Shown: positions 26,119 to 34,620 of the stretch, in pieces
How positions within the stretch are numbered: position 1 is the stretch's first letter
Layout of the letters: the number at the start of each line of letters is the position of its first letter
From: Desulfobacteraceae bacterium UBA2174
Lineage (GTDB): Bacteria > Desulfobacterota > Desulfobacteria > Desulfobacterales > UBA2174
Direction of reading: 5' to 3'
Assembly: GCA_002327445.1 (NCBI GenBank)
Contig: DCWA01000041.1
Coordinates: forward strand, 183,025 to 247,024
DNA: 64,000 nucleotides
The notes under the pieces: generated by a model
What the model saw: only the letters and a program-made list of their open reading frames with translations
What the model was told of the DNA's origin: nothing
Database searches by the model: none
Translations under genes and position numbers: made by a program

Positions 26119-26727
26119 ATGTATCCTCGACACCGATGGCTCTGTGGCACTCTGCTCTGCGGGATACTGATGGCGACGCCCGATGCCCTGGCCGACCAGA
26201 CCGCCGTGCGCATCGAGGCGCCTTCCTCCGCTTCGCCGGGCAGCCAGATCACCGTCAGGGTGCATGTCACCCATTCCGGCAACAATTTTTTTCATTTCAC
26301 CAACTGGGTTTGGCTCAAGGCCAACGACGTGGAAATCGGACGCTGGGAATTCAATCCCGACGCCCGTCCGGAAGACGAAAACTTCACCCGCCAGGTTTCC
26401 TACCGGGTTGAAGGCCCGGTGACATTGACCGCCCAGGGCAACTGCAACGTCCACGGCAGCGCCGGAGCGGTCCACGCCAACGTGGCCGTTGATCCGGCCC
26501 CGGGCCCGGGGCCGGATCAACGGCCGGTACGGGCCGAGCCCACCGGCCGCAGCCCCATCGGCTGGCTCGTCCTGATGCTGGGCGTTGCCAACCTGATTCT
26601 ATGCGCTTTTCAGGTGGCCAGCGGCCGCCGCTGGATCAAGGTCAAGATCGCCGTGCATCGACGCTTCGGCCAGTTGCTGCTCGCCCTGGCGTTGATCCAC
26701 GGCCTGCTGGCGCTGCTGACGACCTGA
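26119..26727 (+). CDS. Membrane-anchored superoxide-reductase (desulfoferrodoxin)-like protein
   Basis: About 202 residues. It starts with a signal-like segment (LCGTLLCGILMATPDALA). An extracytoplasmic domain follows, with VHVTHSGNNFFHFTNWVWL and NCNVHG, matching the HPMTEEHYIQWI and CN(I/L)HG ligand motifs of superoxide reductase (two histidines, then Cys and His). The first histidine ligand of canonical SOR is not obvious. After a proline-rich linker come two membrane helices (SPIGWLVLMLGVANLILCAF and FGQLLLALALIHGLLALL). It would reduce superoxide at the outer face of the inner membrane. The start is uncertain (ATG 26119 or 26110). Cytochrome c' follows after 33 bases and could be a redox partner. 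Confidence 0.6.
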   Translation: MYPRHRWLCGTLLCGILMATPDALADQTAVRIEAPSSASPGSQITVRVHVTHSGNNFFHFTNWVWLKANDVEIGRWEFNPDARPEDENFTRQVSYRVEGPVTLTAQGNCNVHGSAGAVHANVAVDPAPGPGPDQRPVRAEPTGRSPIGWLVLMLGVANLILCAFQVASGRRWIKVKIAVHRRFGQLLLALALIHGLLALLTT

Positions 26728-26760
26728 ACAAACCTCTCCCACTTTCCCAAGGAGGCCAAG

Positions 26761-27231
26761 ATGAAGCATCTGACCGCGACATGTCTGGGCTTGTTTCTCG
26801 TTCTGTCCATCACCGGCGCGCTGTGGGCTGAAGGCGTGTTGAAGACCGGGATGGAATCGGCGGACCAGGTCGTCAAGACCCGCAAGTACCTCATGCACAC
26901 CATCAAGATCAACGTAGACGACGCCGCCAAGAAGTTCGAGGCCGACCGGATCGGCGACATCCAGGCCAACGGCGCCACCGTCGCCCTGGCGGCCAAGGTC
27001 ATGCCGCCGCTGTATCGGGAAAAACACGAGGCGGCCTACGACGGCCAGGGCAAGTTTTTCAAGGGAGCCGAGCCGGCGGCCTTCGAGGGGGTCAGCGAGG
27101 CGCTGCGGTCGGCGGCGCAGAATCTGCGGATGAGCGCCGAAAAGAACGACAAGGCGGGTGTGATCCAGGCGATGGGCGCGTTGCAGCAGAGCTGCGGTGC
27201 CTGCCACAACGCGTATCGCGGAAGTTTCTGA
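26761..27231 (+). CDS. Cytochrome c'
   Basis: A 156-residue periplasmic haem protein. It has a signal peptide (MKHLTATCLGLFLVLSITGALWA), a four-helix-bundle pattern with alternating charged helices, and a C-terminal CGACH haem-attachment motif followed by AYRGSF, exactly where c'-type cytochromes carry it. Family members bind NO and CO and are linked to nitrosative or oxidative stress. AAGGAGG precedes the ATG at good spacing. It lies directly after the SOR-like gene and is probably cotranscribed. Confidence 0.85.
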   Translation: MKHLTATCLGLFLVLSITGALWAEGVLKTGMESADQVVKTRKYLMHTIKINVDDAAKKFEADRIGDIQANGATVALAAKVMPPLYREKHEAAYDGQGKFFKGAEPAAFEGVSEALRSAAQNLRMSAEKNDKAGVIQAMGALQQSCGACHNAYRGSF

Positions 27232-27234
27232 TCT

Positions 27235-28629
27235 TCAGCTGTCGTCGCTGCCGTCTTCCACCGACGGCTTGGATGCCATCAGGGCCGATTCGGTATCGTC
27301 CAGGTACTGGCTCAGGTGAGTCACGTCCCGTTCGAATGCGATCTTCTGGTCGGCCGGGATCGGTTTCTGCCGGGGAGAATCCAGGGCGTGATAGTTGACC
27401 GGGGTGCCGTCGCGGTAAAAGGCGAAATCCAGATGGGGGCCGGTGGCCAGCCCGGTCTGGCCCACATAACCGATGACGTCGCCGCGCTGGACGCGGCTCC
27501 CGGAACGGATACCCTTGGCAAAACGGGACAGGTGGATGTAGCGGCTTTCGTAGCGGCTGCCGTGTCGCAGGCGGATGAAGCGCCCGGCGTGCTTGTCATA
27601 GCCGGTGCGCATCACGGTTCCGTCCCCCACCGCCAACACGGGAGTGCCGGCGGGTGCCGCATAATCGATGGCCAGGTGGGGTCGGTAGGTATTGAGGATG
27701 GGATGGAGCCGCCGCCGTGAAAACCCCGAGCTGATCCGGTTGTACTTGAGCGGCGCGGGCAGGAAACGGCGCTGGACGCTGCACCCGTTTTCATCGTAGT
27801 ACCCGCCGCCCCGGCCGTCGTCATGGAAGTAGGCATTGAATACGGTCCCCTCGTGGACCATGCGGGCCGCCCGGATTCTGCCGAAACCGACCTTGCGCCC
27901 CTCGACGAACGACTCTTCGAAGACGAGGGTGATGCGGTCCTCCGGTTGAAGATGAAACAGGTCCACCGATTGGCCCATCACCTCGTCGAGGGAAACGATG
28001 AGGTTGGGGTCCACCCCCTGGTTTTGGAGCGCCTCCCACAGCGAGGATGAAACCGCGGCCGCCGCCGTGCCGAGTCTGGTCTCCATCGGCTTGCTGGCGG
28101 TTCGCACCGCCACCGGTTCCGCCAGATCAAAGACCACGTAGTCGGCGGCCGAGATTTCGTAGACGAAGTGCCGCGCCTGTCCATCACCGTTGACGAAGAG
28201 GCTGTAGGGCTGACCGGGCCTGAGCTGGCGCAGGTCGAAGACTCCACGGCTCGCCGCGGCGGCCTCGGCGATCCGCTGGGCGCAAACGCCGTGGCTGTCC
28301 AGAATGCCGGCCAGAGTGGCGCCTTCGGACACCTTTCCCTCATAGACGGCCAGGTTTTCCAGGAGAATCCCGTAGCGGGTCTCTACCGGAAGCGCATCCG
28401 CCGTCGGTTTCTCGGTGGATGCCGTCATCGATGAGCACGGCGGAGAAGGGGCTTCGGAAGGGTCGATGCGGGAGTCGGAGACAGCGGGCAGGAAGTAGGC
28501 CGCCGCGCAGAACAGCAGCCCCGGCAGTACCAGCCGGACGAGGATCCGCCCCGGCCGGCGCCGGCGCCTGGGAGACCATCCATACCCGCCGCCACTCGCG
28601 GTCCGGGTCCACCGCCGCAGATCAGACAT
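27235..28629 (-). CDS. M23 family metallopeptidase (LytM/OapA-like)
   Basis: A 464-residue cell-wall enzyme. An N-terminal membrane anchor (ILVRLVLPGLLFCAAAYFLPAV) is followed by an OapA/LysM-like region (SDSRIDP to about residue 240) and a C-terminal LytM domain. The zinc motif HLAIDYAAPAGTPV and HLDFAFYRDGTPVNYHAL are in place, with a second histidine in SRYIHLSRF. It probably cleaves peptidoglycan cross-links in the periplasm during growth. The ATG at 28629 overlaps the stop of the CGGC gene by eight bases; an ATG seven codons upstream lies inside that gene. It converges on cytochrome c' with three bases between stops. Confidence 0.83.
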   Translation of the reverse strand: MSDLRRWTRTASGGGYGWSPRRRRRPGRILVRLVLPGLLFCAAAYFLPAVSDSRIDPSEAPSPPCSSMTASTEKPTADALPVETRYGILLENLAVYEGKVSEGATLAGILDSHGVCAQRIAEAAAASRGVFDLRQLRPGQPYSLFVNGDGQARHFVYEISAADYVVFDLAEPVAVRTASKPMETRLGTAAAAVSSSLWEALQNQGVDPNLIVSLDEVMGQSVDLFHLQPEDRITLVFEESFVEGRKVGFGRIRAARMVHEGTVFNAYFHDDGRGGGYYDENGCSVQRRFLPAPLKYNRISSGFSRRRLHPILNTYRPHLAIDYAAPAGTPVLAVGDGTVMRTGYDKHAGRFIRLRHGSRYESRYIHLSRFAKGIRSGSRVQRGDVIGYVGQTGLATGPHLDFAFYRDGTPVNYHALDSPRQKPIPADQKIAFERDVTHLSQYLDDTESALMASKPSVEDGSDDS

Positions 28630-29068
28630 AACTGGCCCGGGTGGCCTCATCGGCCATCGTCGGGGCGATCAGCGGCTTCCATTCCGGCGCATCCCAGGTT
28701 CTCAGGTGAGTGTGCATCTCCAGGTAATGGGTCGGGATGGGATGGGTCCCCACCACCACTTTGACCCCGTAGCGTTTTTCCAGGAAGGCCTTGAAGGTTT
28801 CGATATAGGGACAAGGCGGGTAGCCGACCACCAGGCCGGTGGCCAGATGGATGACTTCAGCACCGTTCTTGACCATTTCCTGCCCGGCGTACTCGATGTT
28901 GCCGCCCGGGCATCCGTCGCAGGTGGTAAAGCCCACCAGCTCCGGTTCGGTGTCGGTGTAGATGCTGAAGGCGCCTTCCCTATTGCGCATCGAACGCAGG
29001 CACTTGCCCCCGGCGCAGCGCCGATAACGATCGCAAATGATGATCCCGATCTTGGTTTTGGCGGTCAT
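28622..29068 (-). CDS. CGGC domain-containing protein
   Basis: A 148-residue cytosolic protein of the CGGC family. Cysteine clusters are CDRYRRCAGGKC (about 11-22) and TTCDGCPGGNIEYAGQEMV, followed by YPPCPYIE. These give the name-giving, probably metal-binding, cysteine/glycine pattern. The alternating beta/alpha layout suggests a flavodoxin-like fold. No reaction is established. The ATG at 29068 follows GGAAGG; the ORF extension of 58 lysine-rich residues upstream is the shifted reading of a separate small gene. It overlaps the M23 gene by eight bases. Confidence 0.78.
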   Translation of the reverse strand: MTAKTKIGIIICDRYRRCAGGKCLRSMRNREGAFSIYTDTEPELVGFTTCDGCPGGNIEYAGQEMVKNGAEVIHLATGLVVGYPPCPYIETFKAFLEKRYGVKVVVGTHPIPTHYLEMHTHLRTWDAPEWKPLIAPTMADEATRASYV

Positions 29069-29091
29069 GGACCTTCCTTTCAATTCGGCGT

Positions 29092-29199
29092 CTAATTGTT
29101 TTTCTTTTCTTTTTTTATCTTTCGCTTCTCCTGGGGCGTATGAAGGGCTTTTTTCTTCTGCTCCTTTTTTCCCTTGTCCTTGCTTCCTTTTTCTCCCAT
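29092..29199 (-). CDS. 35-residue lysine-rich small protein
   Basis: A short frame reads MGEKGSKDKG, then a KKEQKKKALH stretch, and ends IKKEKKNN with a TAG stop. Twenty of 35 residues are charged (mostly Lys). Short lysine-rich proteins of this kind recur in delta-proteobacterial genomes, from memory. It lies between a good promoter (29274-29302) and the CGGC gene, 23 bases upstream of the latter's ATG. The ribosome-binding site (GGGGGCGAC) is weak. Its composition suggests nucleic-acid or ribosome binding; function is unknown. Confidence 0.5.
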   Translation of the reverse strand: MGEKGSKDKGKKEQKKKALHTPQEKRKIKKEKKNN

Positions 29200-29273
29200 G
29201 TTGTCGCCCCCTGCTCAAAAATGGCTGAATAAGAACTTCCATTATCGCCGCATGTGTCGATAACTATTTGTGT

Positions 29274-29302
29274 CATATAAACAAATTCGAAGATCAGGTC
29301 AA
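29274..29302 (-). promoter_or_regulatory. Sigma-70 promoter for the lysine-rich/CGGC/M23 operon
   Basis: Minus-strand TTGACC (29297-29302), exactly 17 bases, then TATATG (29274-29279). It matches 5/6 and 4/6 of consensus and gives a leader of about 70 nt to the ATG at 29199. Confidence 0.6.
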
Positions 29303-29394
29303 GACGACCCTGCCGATGGGGCGCCTGCGAAGTGGATTCCAGCCAAAAACCTCAGACGGCGGGAATCCGCATCGCATCCCGTAAGTTTATCCCC

Positions 29395-30645
29395 TCACAC
29401 CATCTCCAAGGCGCAGGCCATCGACACCCCACCGCCGCCACAGAGGGTCGCCAACCCGAGGGTTTGGCCCCGCTTGCGCATGGCGTGGATCAACGTCACC
29501 ATGATCCGCGCTCCCGTGGCGCCCACCGGGTGGCCGATGCCGATCCCGGAACCGTTGACGTTGACGATCTCCCGATTGAGGCCCAGCTCCCGCTCGCAGC
29601 CGATGTACTGGGAAGCGAAGGCCTCGTTGACTTCCATCAACTCGAAGTCGGCGATGGCCAGGCCACTACGACGGATCAAATCCTGAACGGCCGGCACCGG
29701 CGACAACCCCATCACCGAGGGATGGCAGGCGCCGCGGCCCACCGCCCGGATGCGCGCCAGAGGGGTGATGCCCAGCGCCCGGGCCGTGTCGGCCCCCATG
29801 ATCACCATGGCTGCGGCCCCATCGTTGATTCCGCTGGAATTGCCGGCGGTCACCGTGCCGATTTCGGGAACGAAGGCCGCGGGCAGTTTGGCGAGCTGTT
29901 CCATCGTCAGACCGGGGCGATAATGCTCGTCCCGTTCGAAAATAATCGGCGGCTTCTTGCGCTGGGGCACCTCCACCGGCACGATTTCCTCGGCAAAGTC
30001 CCCCTCCCGGGTGGCGCGTTCCACGTTGTGGTGGCTGCGCAGGGCCACCTCGTCCATCTCCTGCCGGGTGATGCCCATGTGCTGGGCGATGAATTCGGCG
30101 GTGTGGCCCATGATGTAGGGCTTGCCCACGAAATGGCTCAGGGGCGGCTGGCTGGCGTCCACCGGCCCGTCTTCCGGATGGGGAATCAGGTGGGAGCCGC
30201 AGTGCAGCCCCCGGATGAGGGCATCGACGAAGGTCTGGTCCTGCAAGCGGCATCCCCAGCGGGCCGCCGGCACCTCGTAGGCCACCCCGGACATGTGCTC
30301 CACCCCGCCGGCAAGGATGATGTCGGCCACTCCGGCCTGGATCATCGCCGCCCCGCTGAGCACGGATTCCATTCCCGATATGCACACGCGGTTGATGGTC
30401 ACCGCGGGCACGGAATCCGGAATCCCGGCCATCAGGGCCGCCACGCGGGCCGTGTTCAGGGTGTCGGAAGGCTCCAGACAAAGGCCGAATCGCACGTCGT
30501 CGATGCGCCCGGCCTCGATGCCGGCCCTTTCGATGGCCGCTTTCATCACCACCGCGGCGATACGGGCCGCGTGGCTGTCCCGAAGGGTGCCGCCGAAGGC
30601 GCCGATGGCGGTCCGGCAGGCTGAAACGATCACAACTTCACGCAT
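29395..30645 (-). CDS. Acetyl-CoA acetyltransferase (thiolase)
   Basis: A 416-residue thiolase catalysing reversible Claisen condensation of acyl-CoA. The nucleophilic cysteine lies in TINRVCISGMES (near residue 88), the VNEAFASQ segment is the second motif, and GIGIGHPVGATGARI plus the C-terminal CGGGGVSMA complete the active site. The first residues MREVVIVSACRTAIGAF are the typical N-terminus. It probably works in fatty-acid or branched-chain oxidation with the acyl-CoA dehydrogenase encoded 111 bases upstream on the same strand. GAAAGGACG is a fair ribosome-binding site. Confidence 0.92.
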   Translation of the reverse strand: MREVVIVSACRTAIGAFGGTLRDSHAARIAAVVMKAAIERAGIEAGRIDDVRFGLCLEPSDTLNTARVAALMAGIPDSVPAVTINRVCISGMESVLSGAAMIQAGVADIILAGGVEHMSGVAYEVPAARWGCRLQDQTFVDALIRGLHCGSHLIPHPEDGPVDASQPPLSHFVGKPYIMGHTAEFIAQHMGITRQEMDEVALRSHHNVERATREGDFAEEIVPVEVPQRKKPPIIFERDEHYRPGLTMEQLAKLPAAFVPEIGTVTAGNSSGINDGAAAMVIMGADTARALGITPLARIRAVGRGACHPSVMGLSPVPAVQDLIRRSGLAIADFELMEVNEAFASQYIGCERELGLNREIVNVNGSGIGIGHPVGATGARIMVTLIHAMRKRGQTLGLATLCGGGGVSMACALEMV

Positions 30646-30756
30646 GGGGGAAACGTCCTTTCAGGTTGCAGATTTGAAATGAAGGAAATCCAACTCCGGT
30701 TTTCCGTGGTCTGTCGGGCCTGACCGGCGGGCCTGGCAAGTCCGGTCGGTCCGCCA

Positions 30757-32607
30757 TCACAGCCCCCCGAACCCTTTCTCGTCCATTTCCACCGCGCCGC
30801 CCTCGGCATTGACAATGGCCTGGATGCGGCCCCGGGTGACCGGCAGCAGGGATCGGATGAAGAAGCGGGCCGTCTTGATCTGGCCGTCGTAAAATGCGGC
30901 CTGACGGTTCGAGGCGACCGTCTCGGCGGGATTTTTCGCCTTGGCGCAGAGGGCGTCCAGCCTGGGGGAGGCCACTTTGGCCCGCCACAGGAGCATCCAT
31001 GCCACGACCAGGTCGCCCATGGCATCCAAGAACGGGCAGGCATGGGCGAAGGCCACCTTGAGACCGGGGCCGCCGGCCTGCTTCGCCAGCGCCAGGGCCG
31101 ACTTCTCCATCGCGTCGGCGGCATCCCCCACCGCGGCTGCCAGAGCACCCAGCGCATCGATCTTGCCGGCTTCTTCCGCCGTCTGGCGCACCGCCGCCAG
31201 AAAATCCATGAAGACGCCGCCCTTACGCATCGCCAGCTTGCGGCCGAGCAGGTCCATGGCCTGGATCCCGTTGGTGCCTTCATAGATGCTGGTGATCTTG
31301 CAGTCCCGGGCGAGCTGCTCCACCGGGTATTCACGGGTGTAGCCGTATCCCCCGTAGACCTGCATCGCCTGGGTGCAGACCTCGAAGCCGCGGTCGGAGC
31401 AGTAGCTCTTCACCACCGGAATGAGCAGATCGATCAGGTCCTGCCAGTAGTTCGCCCGCTCGGCATCGGCGGCCGTCTCCTTGCGGTCGAAGGCCAGGGC
31501 GACATAGTAGAGAAAACTGCGCATCCCGTCCACGTAAGCCTTCATCCACATCAGCATCCGGCGTACGTCCGGATGGGCGATGATGGGAACGCTGGGGGCG
31601 TTGGCATCCTTGCCGGCGGCCAGGTCCCGGCCCTGGCGCCGCTGGCGGGCGTAGTCCAGCGCGTACAAGTAGGCGGCCGTGGCGTGGGAAAACCCCTGGA
31701 AGCCCACGTCGAGACGGGCCTCGTTCATCATGTGGAACATGATGCGCATCCCCTGGTTGGGTTCCCCCAGCAGCCAGCCCCGGCATTTTCCGCCGCCGCC
31801 CAGCGTCAGGCTGCACGTCGGACTGCCGTGAAGCCCCATCTTTTCCTCGACCCCGGTGCACACCACGTCGTTGAAGGCGCCCATGCGGCCGTCCGTCTCC
31901 ACCCAGTACTTGGGGACCAGAAAGATGGAGATTCCGCGCGTGCCCGCCGGAGCGCCTTCGATGCGCGCCAGCACCGGGTGAATGATGTTCTCCGTCAGGT
32001 CCTGTTCGCCGTTGGTGATGAAGATCTTGTTGCCGCTGATGCTGTAGGTGCCGTCCGGGTTGGGCCGGGCCGTGGTGGTCAGGGCCCCTACGTCGCTGCC
32101 GGCCTCCGGCTCGGTGAGCAGCATCGAGCCGCCCCAGCGGCCGGTGTAGAGCTTGTTGAGAAACAGAGCCTTTTGCTCGGGGGTGCCGAAGAGCTCGACC
32201 ATCTTGCCGGCGCCGTGGCCGAGGGTGGCGTAGGCGGTGAAGGCGAAGTTGGCCCCCACGAGATACTCGTTGGCCGCCTTGGCGATGACGTGGGGCAACC
32301 CCTGGCCGCCAAGATCCGGGTCCTCGGTCATGGCGATCCACTCGTTTTCCACGAAAAGCCGGTGGGGGCGGCGAAAGCATTCGGGGACCGTCACCTTGCC
32401 GGCGTCGAAACGGATCCCTTCCCGGTCCCCCGCGGCATAGGTCGGCAGAATCTCCTTGATGCCGAAATCGCGGGCCGCGTCGATGACCATGTCGCAGGCC
32501 TTGCGGTTCAAATCCCGGTAGCGGTCGCAGTCGAACAGGGTCTGGACGTCGAACTGCTCGTAGAGAACAAAATCGATGTCGCGGCGGTCGGCAATCACCT
32601 GGGCCAT
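30757..32607 (-). CDS. Acyl-CoA dehydrogenase with C-terminal extension
   Basis: A 616-residue FAD enzyme, longer than the 380-residue mitochondrial type and matching the bacterial large family (AcdA/DUF5945-like C-terminal region). Visible parts are the GGSMLLTEPEAGSDVGAL substrate loop, KIFITNGEQDL, the YGGYGYTREYPVEQLARD segment and the catalytic glutamate in SIYEGTNGIQAMDLLGRK. It oxidises an acyl-CoA to the enoyl-CoA and passes electrons to ETF. GGAGAGC precedes the ATG. It is upstream of thiolase, suggesting a beta-oxidation pair. Chain-length preference is unknown. Confidence 0.9.
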   Translation of the reverse strand: MAQVIADRRDIDFVLYEQFDVQTLFDCDRYRDLNRKACDMVIDAARDFGIKEILPTYAAGDREGIRFDAGKVTVPECFRRPHRLFVENEWIAMTEDPDLGGQGLPHVIAKAANEYLVGANFAFTAYATLGHGAGKMVELFGTPEQKALFLNKLYTGRWGGSMLLTEPEAGSDVGALTTTARPNPDGTYSISGNKIFITNGEQDLTENIIHPVLARIEGAPAGTRGISIFLVPKYWVETDGRMGAFNDVVCTGVEEKMGLHGSPTCSLTLGGGGKCRGWLLGEPNQGMRIMFHMMNEARLDVGFQGFSHATAAYLYALDYARQRRQGRDLAAGKDANAPSVPIIAHPDVRRMLMWMKAYVDGMRSFLYYVALAFDRKETAADAERANYWQDLIDLLIPVVKSYCSDRGFEVCTQAMQVYGGYGYTREYPVEQLARDCKITSIYEGTNGIQAMDLLGRKLAMRKGGVFMDFLAAVRQTAEEAGKIDALGALAAAVGDAADAMEKSALALAKQAGGPGLKVAFAHACPFLDAMGDLVVAWMLLWRAKVASPRLDALCAKAKNPAETVASNRQAAFYDGQIKTARFFIRSLLPVTRGRIQAIVNAEGGAVEMDEKGFGGL

Positions 32608-32825
32608 GGATGCTCTCCTTTGTCGTTTGGAACGGCGGGCGCTGCGCCGGCGCAGCGTCGTTTGAGGATTCGCCCCGCTTCATAGGAGATCGGGGATTTG
32701 CTTGTCAAGCCTGCCGCCGACAAGAAGCGTGAGGTCGGCGGGGTTTACATCCGGGCGGCGATGCGCCAGAATGTCGGCATTCGGCGTGCCGTGACGGCAC
32801 ACGAAGATGCCCGGGGGAAATGGCC

Positions 32826-33392
32826 ATGGCCCAACCTGTCGTCTACGGCGAATTGACCGATATCGTCTCCGGCACGCCGCTGGCGGATACCGAGGACGAG
32901 CGCCTGCGCCAGCAAATTGCCCGACGCCTGCTGACCGAGTGCGGATTTTCACCTCAGCAGATCCAGTGCCGGCTGCGAATTCCGATTTGCGTCGGGGAGA
33001 AACGCGCCGAGGTGCCGCTGGACTTTCTCGTTTCCGTCCAGGGGGTTCCGGCGATGATGATCAAGTACGGCCCCGGATCCATCGTCACCCGCCACCGGCC
33101 GGCCCTTGCCCTGGCCCGCCTGCTCGGACCGCGCATCGTGCCGGTGGTCGCGGTAACCAACGGCCGCGATGCGGATGTCCTGGAGAGCGGCCGGGGACGA
33201 ATCATTGGCAGCGGACTGGAGGCGATTCCGACCCGGGAGGCGCTCGAACGCCGTCTGGGGGATACGCCGGCGGTGCCAGTGGACAGCCGCCAGGCCGAGA
33301 TGGCCGCCCGGATCGTCTACGCGTTCGAAATCGACGGCAACTGCGCCTTGGATGCCCATCTCCATTCTGATTCGAAAGACGAGGGGCAATGA
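32826..33392 (+). CDS. HsdR N-terminal domain-like protein (HSDR_N_2), possibly inactive nuclease
   Basis: A 188-residue protein with the core of the type I restriction R-subunit N-terminal domain: DERLRQQIARRLL, then RAEVPLDFLVSVQG and MMIKYGPGS. In active PD-(D/E)xK members the last strand reads E-x-K; here it is M-M-I-K, so the usual acidic residue is missing and activity is doubtful. No methylase or specificity subunit is nearby. Stand-alone copies occur in sulfate reducers. The ATG at 32826 was preferred over 32820 because GGGGGAA is otherwise too close. Its stop overlaps the deaminase start (ATGA), indicating coupling. Confidence 0.6.
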   Translation: MAQPVVYGELTDIVSGTPLADTEDERLRQQIARRLLTECGFSPQQIQCRLRIPICVGEKRAEVPLDFLVSVQGVPAMMIKYGPGSIVTRHRPALALARLLGPRIVPVVAVTNGRDADVLESGRGRIIGSGLEAIPTREALERRLGDTPAVPVDSRQAEMAARIVYAFEIDGNCALDAHLHSDSKDEGQ

Positions 33393-33913
33393 CGGATGAC
33401 GAACTGATGCAGGCGGCCCTCGCGGAAGCCCGCGGCGCCTTGGCGCGGGGGGAATTTCCCGTCGGCTGCGTCATTGCGGACCGTTCGGGGATCCTGGTGC
33501 GCGCCGCCCGTCGGGGCAGCACCGGCCCCTCGCCCAGCGAGCTGGCCCACGCCGAAATGATCGCCTTGAAACGGTTGGAACTAGTGGCGCCGCAACCCGA
33601 AGCCCAGGATCTGACCTTGGCCGTCACCCTGGAGCCCTGCCTCATGTGCTACGGCGCGATTCTGCTGGCGGGAATCGGAAAAATTGTCTATGCTTATGAA
33701 GATGCCATGGGCGGCGCCACCGGCTGCCCGCTGGAGCGGCTCGGGCCGCTGTACCCTGCCCGCCGCGCCCGCATCGTCGCCGGTCTGCGGCGCGGTGAAG
33801 CCCTGGCATTGTTTCAGGCGTTTTTCGCCGACCCCGCCACCGGCTACTGGCAGGAAAGCCTGCTGGCCCGATACACCTTGGCCCAGCAGCCCGGGCAAGA
33901 CCCTCGGAGCTGA
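33389..33913 (+). CDS. Nucleoside deaminase, TadA-like
   Basis: A 174-residue zinc deaminase. The catalytic motif HAEMIAL (His and proton-shuttling Glu) and the second site TLEPCLMCYGAIL are the classical tRNA-adenosine-34/cytosine deaminase signature. The N-terminal helix and GEFPVGCVI strand fit TadA. The C-terminal third (ALFQAFFADPATGYWQESLLARY) is longer and divergent, so the substrate (tRNA adenosine or free base) is not certain. It starts inside the stop codon of the HsdR-like gene, an unusual pairing. The next gene is infC after a 160-base promoter region. Confidence 0.8.
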   Translation: MTDDELMQAALAEARGALARGEFPVGCVIADRSGILVRAARRGSTGPSPSELAHAEMIALKRLELVAPQPEAQDLTLAVTLEPCLMCYGAILLAGIGKIVYAYEDAMGGATGCPLERLGPLYPARRARIVAGLRRGEALALFQAFFADPATGYWQESLLARYTLAQQPGQDPRS

Positions 33914-33960
33914 TGCCGGCCCTCTCGGGATGGGTCGGCGCCGGAACTCCTTTTTTTCGG

Positions 33961-33987
33961 TTGCATTTTTCGAGATGATTGTATATT
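33961..33987 (+). promoter_or_regulatory. Candidate promoter of the infC-rpmI-rplT block
   Basis: TTGCAT (33961-33966), a 15-base spacer and TATATT (33982-33987) lie about 90 bases before infC in an otherwise AT-rich patch. The spacer is shorter than ideal. Confidence 0.35.
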
Positions 33988-34077
33988 GGACTGGGCATTT
34001 ATGCGGTGGCCGGATCGGTTGTGGTTCGCCGGAAGCCGCCGCAAGAGTAAACCGTTTCAACGCCAGGAGGTGCAGGA

Positions 34078-34620
34078 ATAGCTCTTTTGCGAAACGTCAT
34101 TCCAACGCGTGCGGACCAGACCCGGATCAATCGAAACATCAGGGCCAAGGAAGTTCGGCTGATCGACCCGGAAGGCGGTCAGATCGGCGTCGTTTCCCTC
34201 GCCAGGGCCTTGGCGACGGCTGCTGAGCATGGCTTGGATTTGGTGGAGATTTCGCCCAACGCCAATCCACCGGTCTGCAAGATCATGGATTACGGTCGGT
34301 TCAAGTACGAACAGACCAAAAAGAAGCAGGAAGCCAAAAAAAAGCAGAGCACCGTCCAGGTCAAGGAAATCAAGGTTCGCCCCAAAACCGGCGACCACGA
34401 TCTGGAAACCAAGATCGGCCATATCCGCAAGTTCCTGGCAAAGAAGGACAAGGTCAAGGTGACCGTGATGTTTCGTGGCCGGGAAATCACCATGGCCAAC
34501 CAAGGCCGGGATCTGTTGACGCGGATCACCGAGACCCTTGGCGAAGAGGCCACGGTGGAGCAGGCACCGAAGTTCGAAGGGCGGACCATGGTGATGATTC
34601 TCTCGCCGCGAACGCATTGA
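34078..34620 (+). CDS. infC: Translation initiation factor IF-3, probable AUA start
   Basis: A 180-residue IF-3 that binds the 30S subunit and proofreads start codons. The N-domain (INRNIRAKEVRLIDPEGGQIGV) and C-domain (KEIKVRPKTGDHDLETKI, then VKVTVMFRGREIT) are complete. The only ATG codons in frame are too far downstream. AGGAGGT (34065-34071) sits six bases before an in-frame ATA at 34078, whereas the TTG at 34087 is 15 bases away, so the rare ATA is the better start. Non-AUG starts (AUU in E. coli, AUC in Myxococcus) are known for IF-3 autoregulation. rpmI and rplT follow. Confidence 0.85.
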   Translation: MALLRNVIPTRADQTRINRNIRAKEVRLIDPEGGQIGVVSLARALATAAEHGLDLVEISPNANPPVCKIMDYGRFKYEQTKKKQEAKKKQSTVQVKEIKVRPKTGDHDLETKIGHIRKFLAKKDKVKVTVMFRGREITMANQGRDLLTRITETLGEEATVEQAPKFEGRTMVMILSPRTH

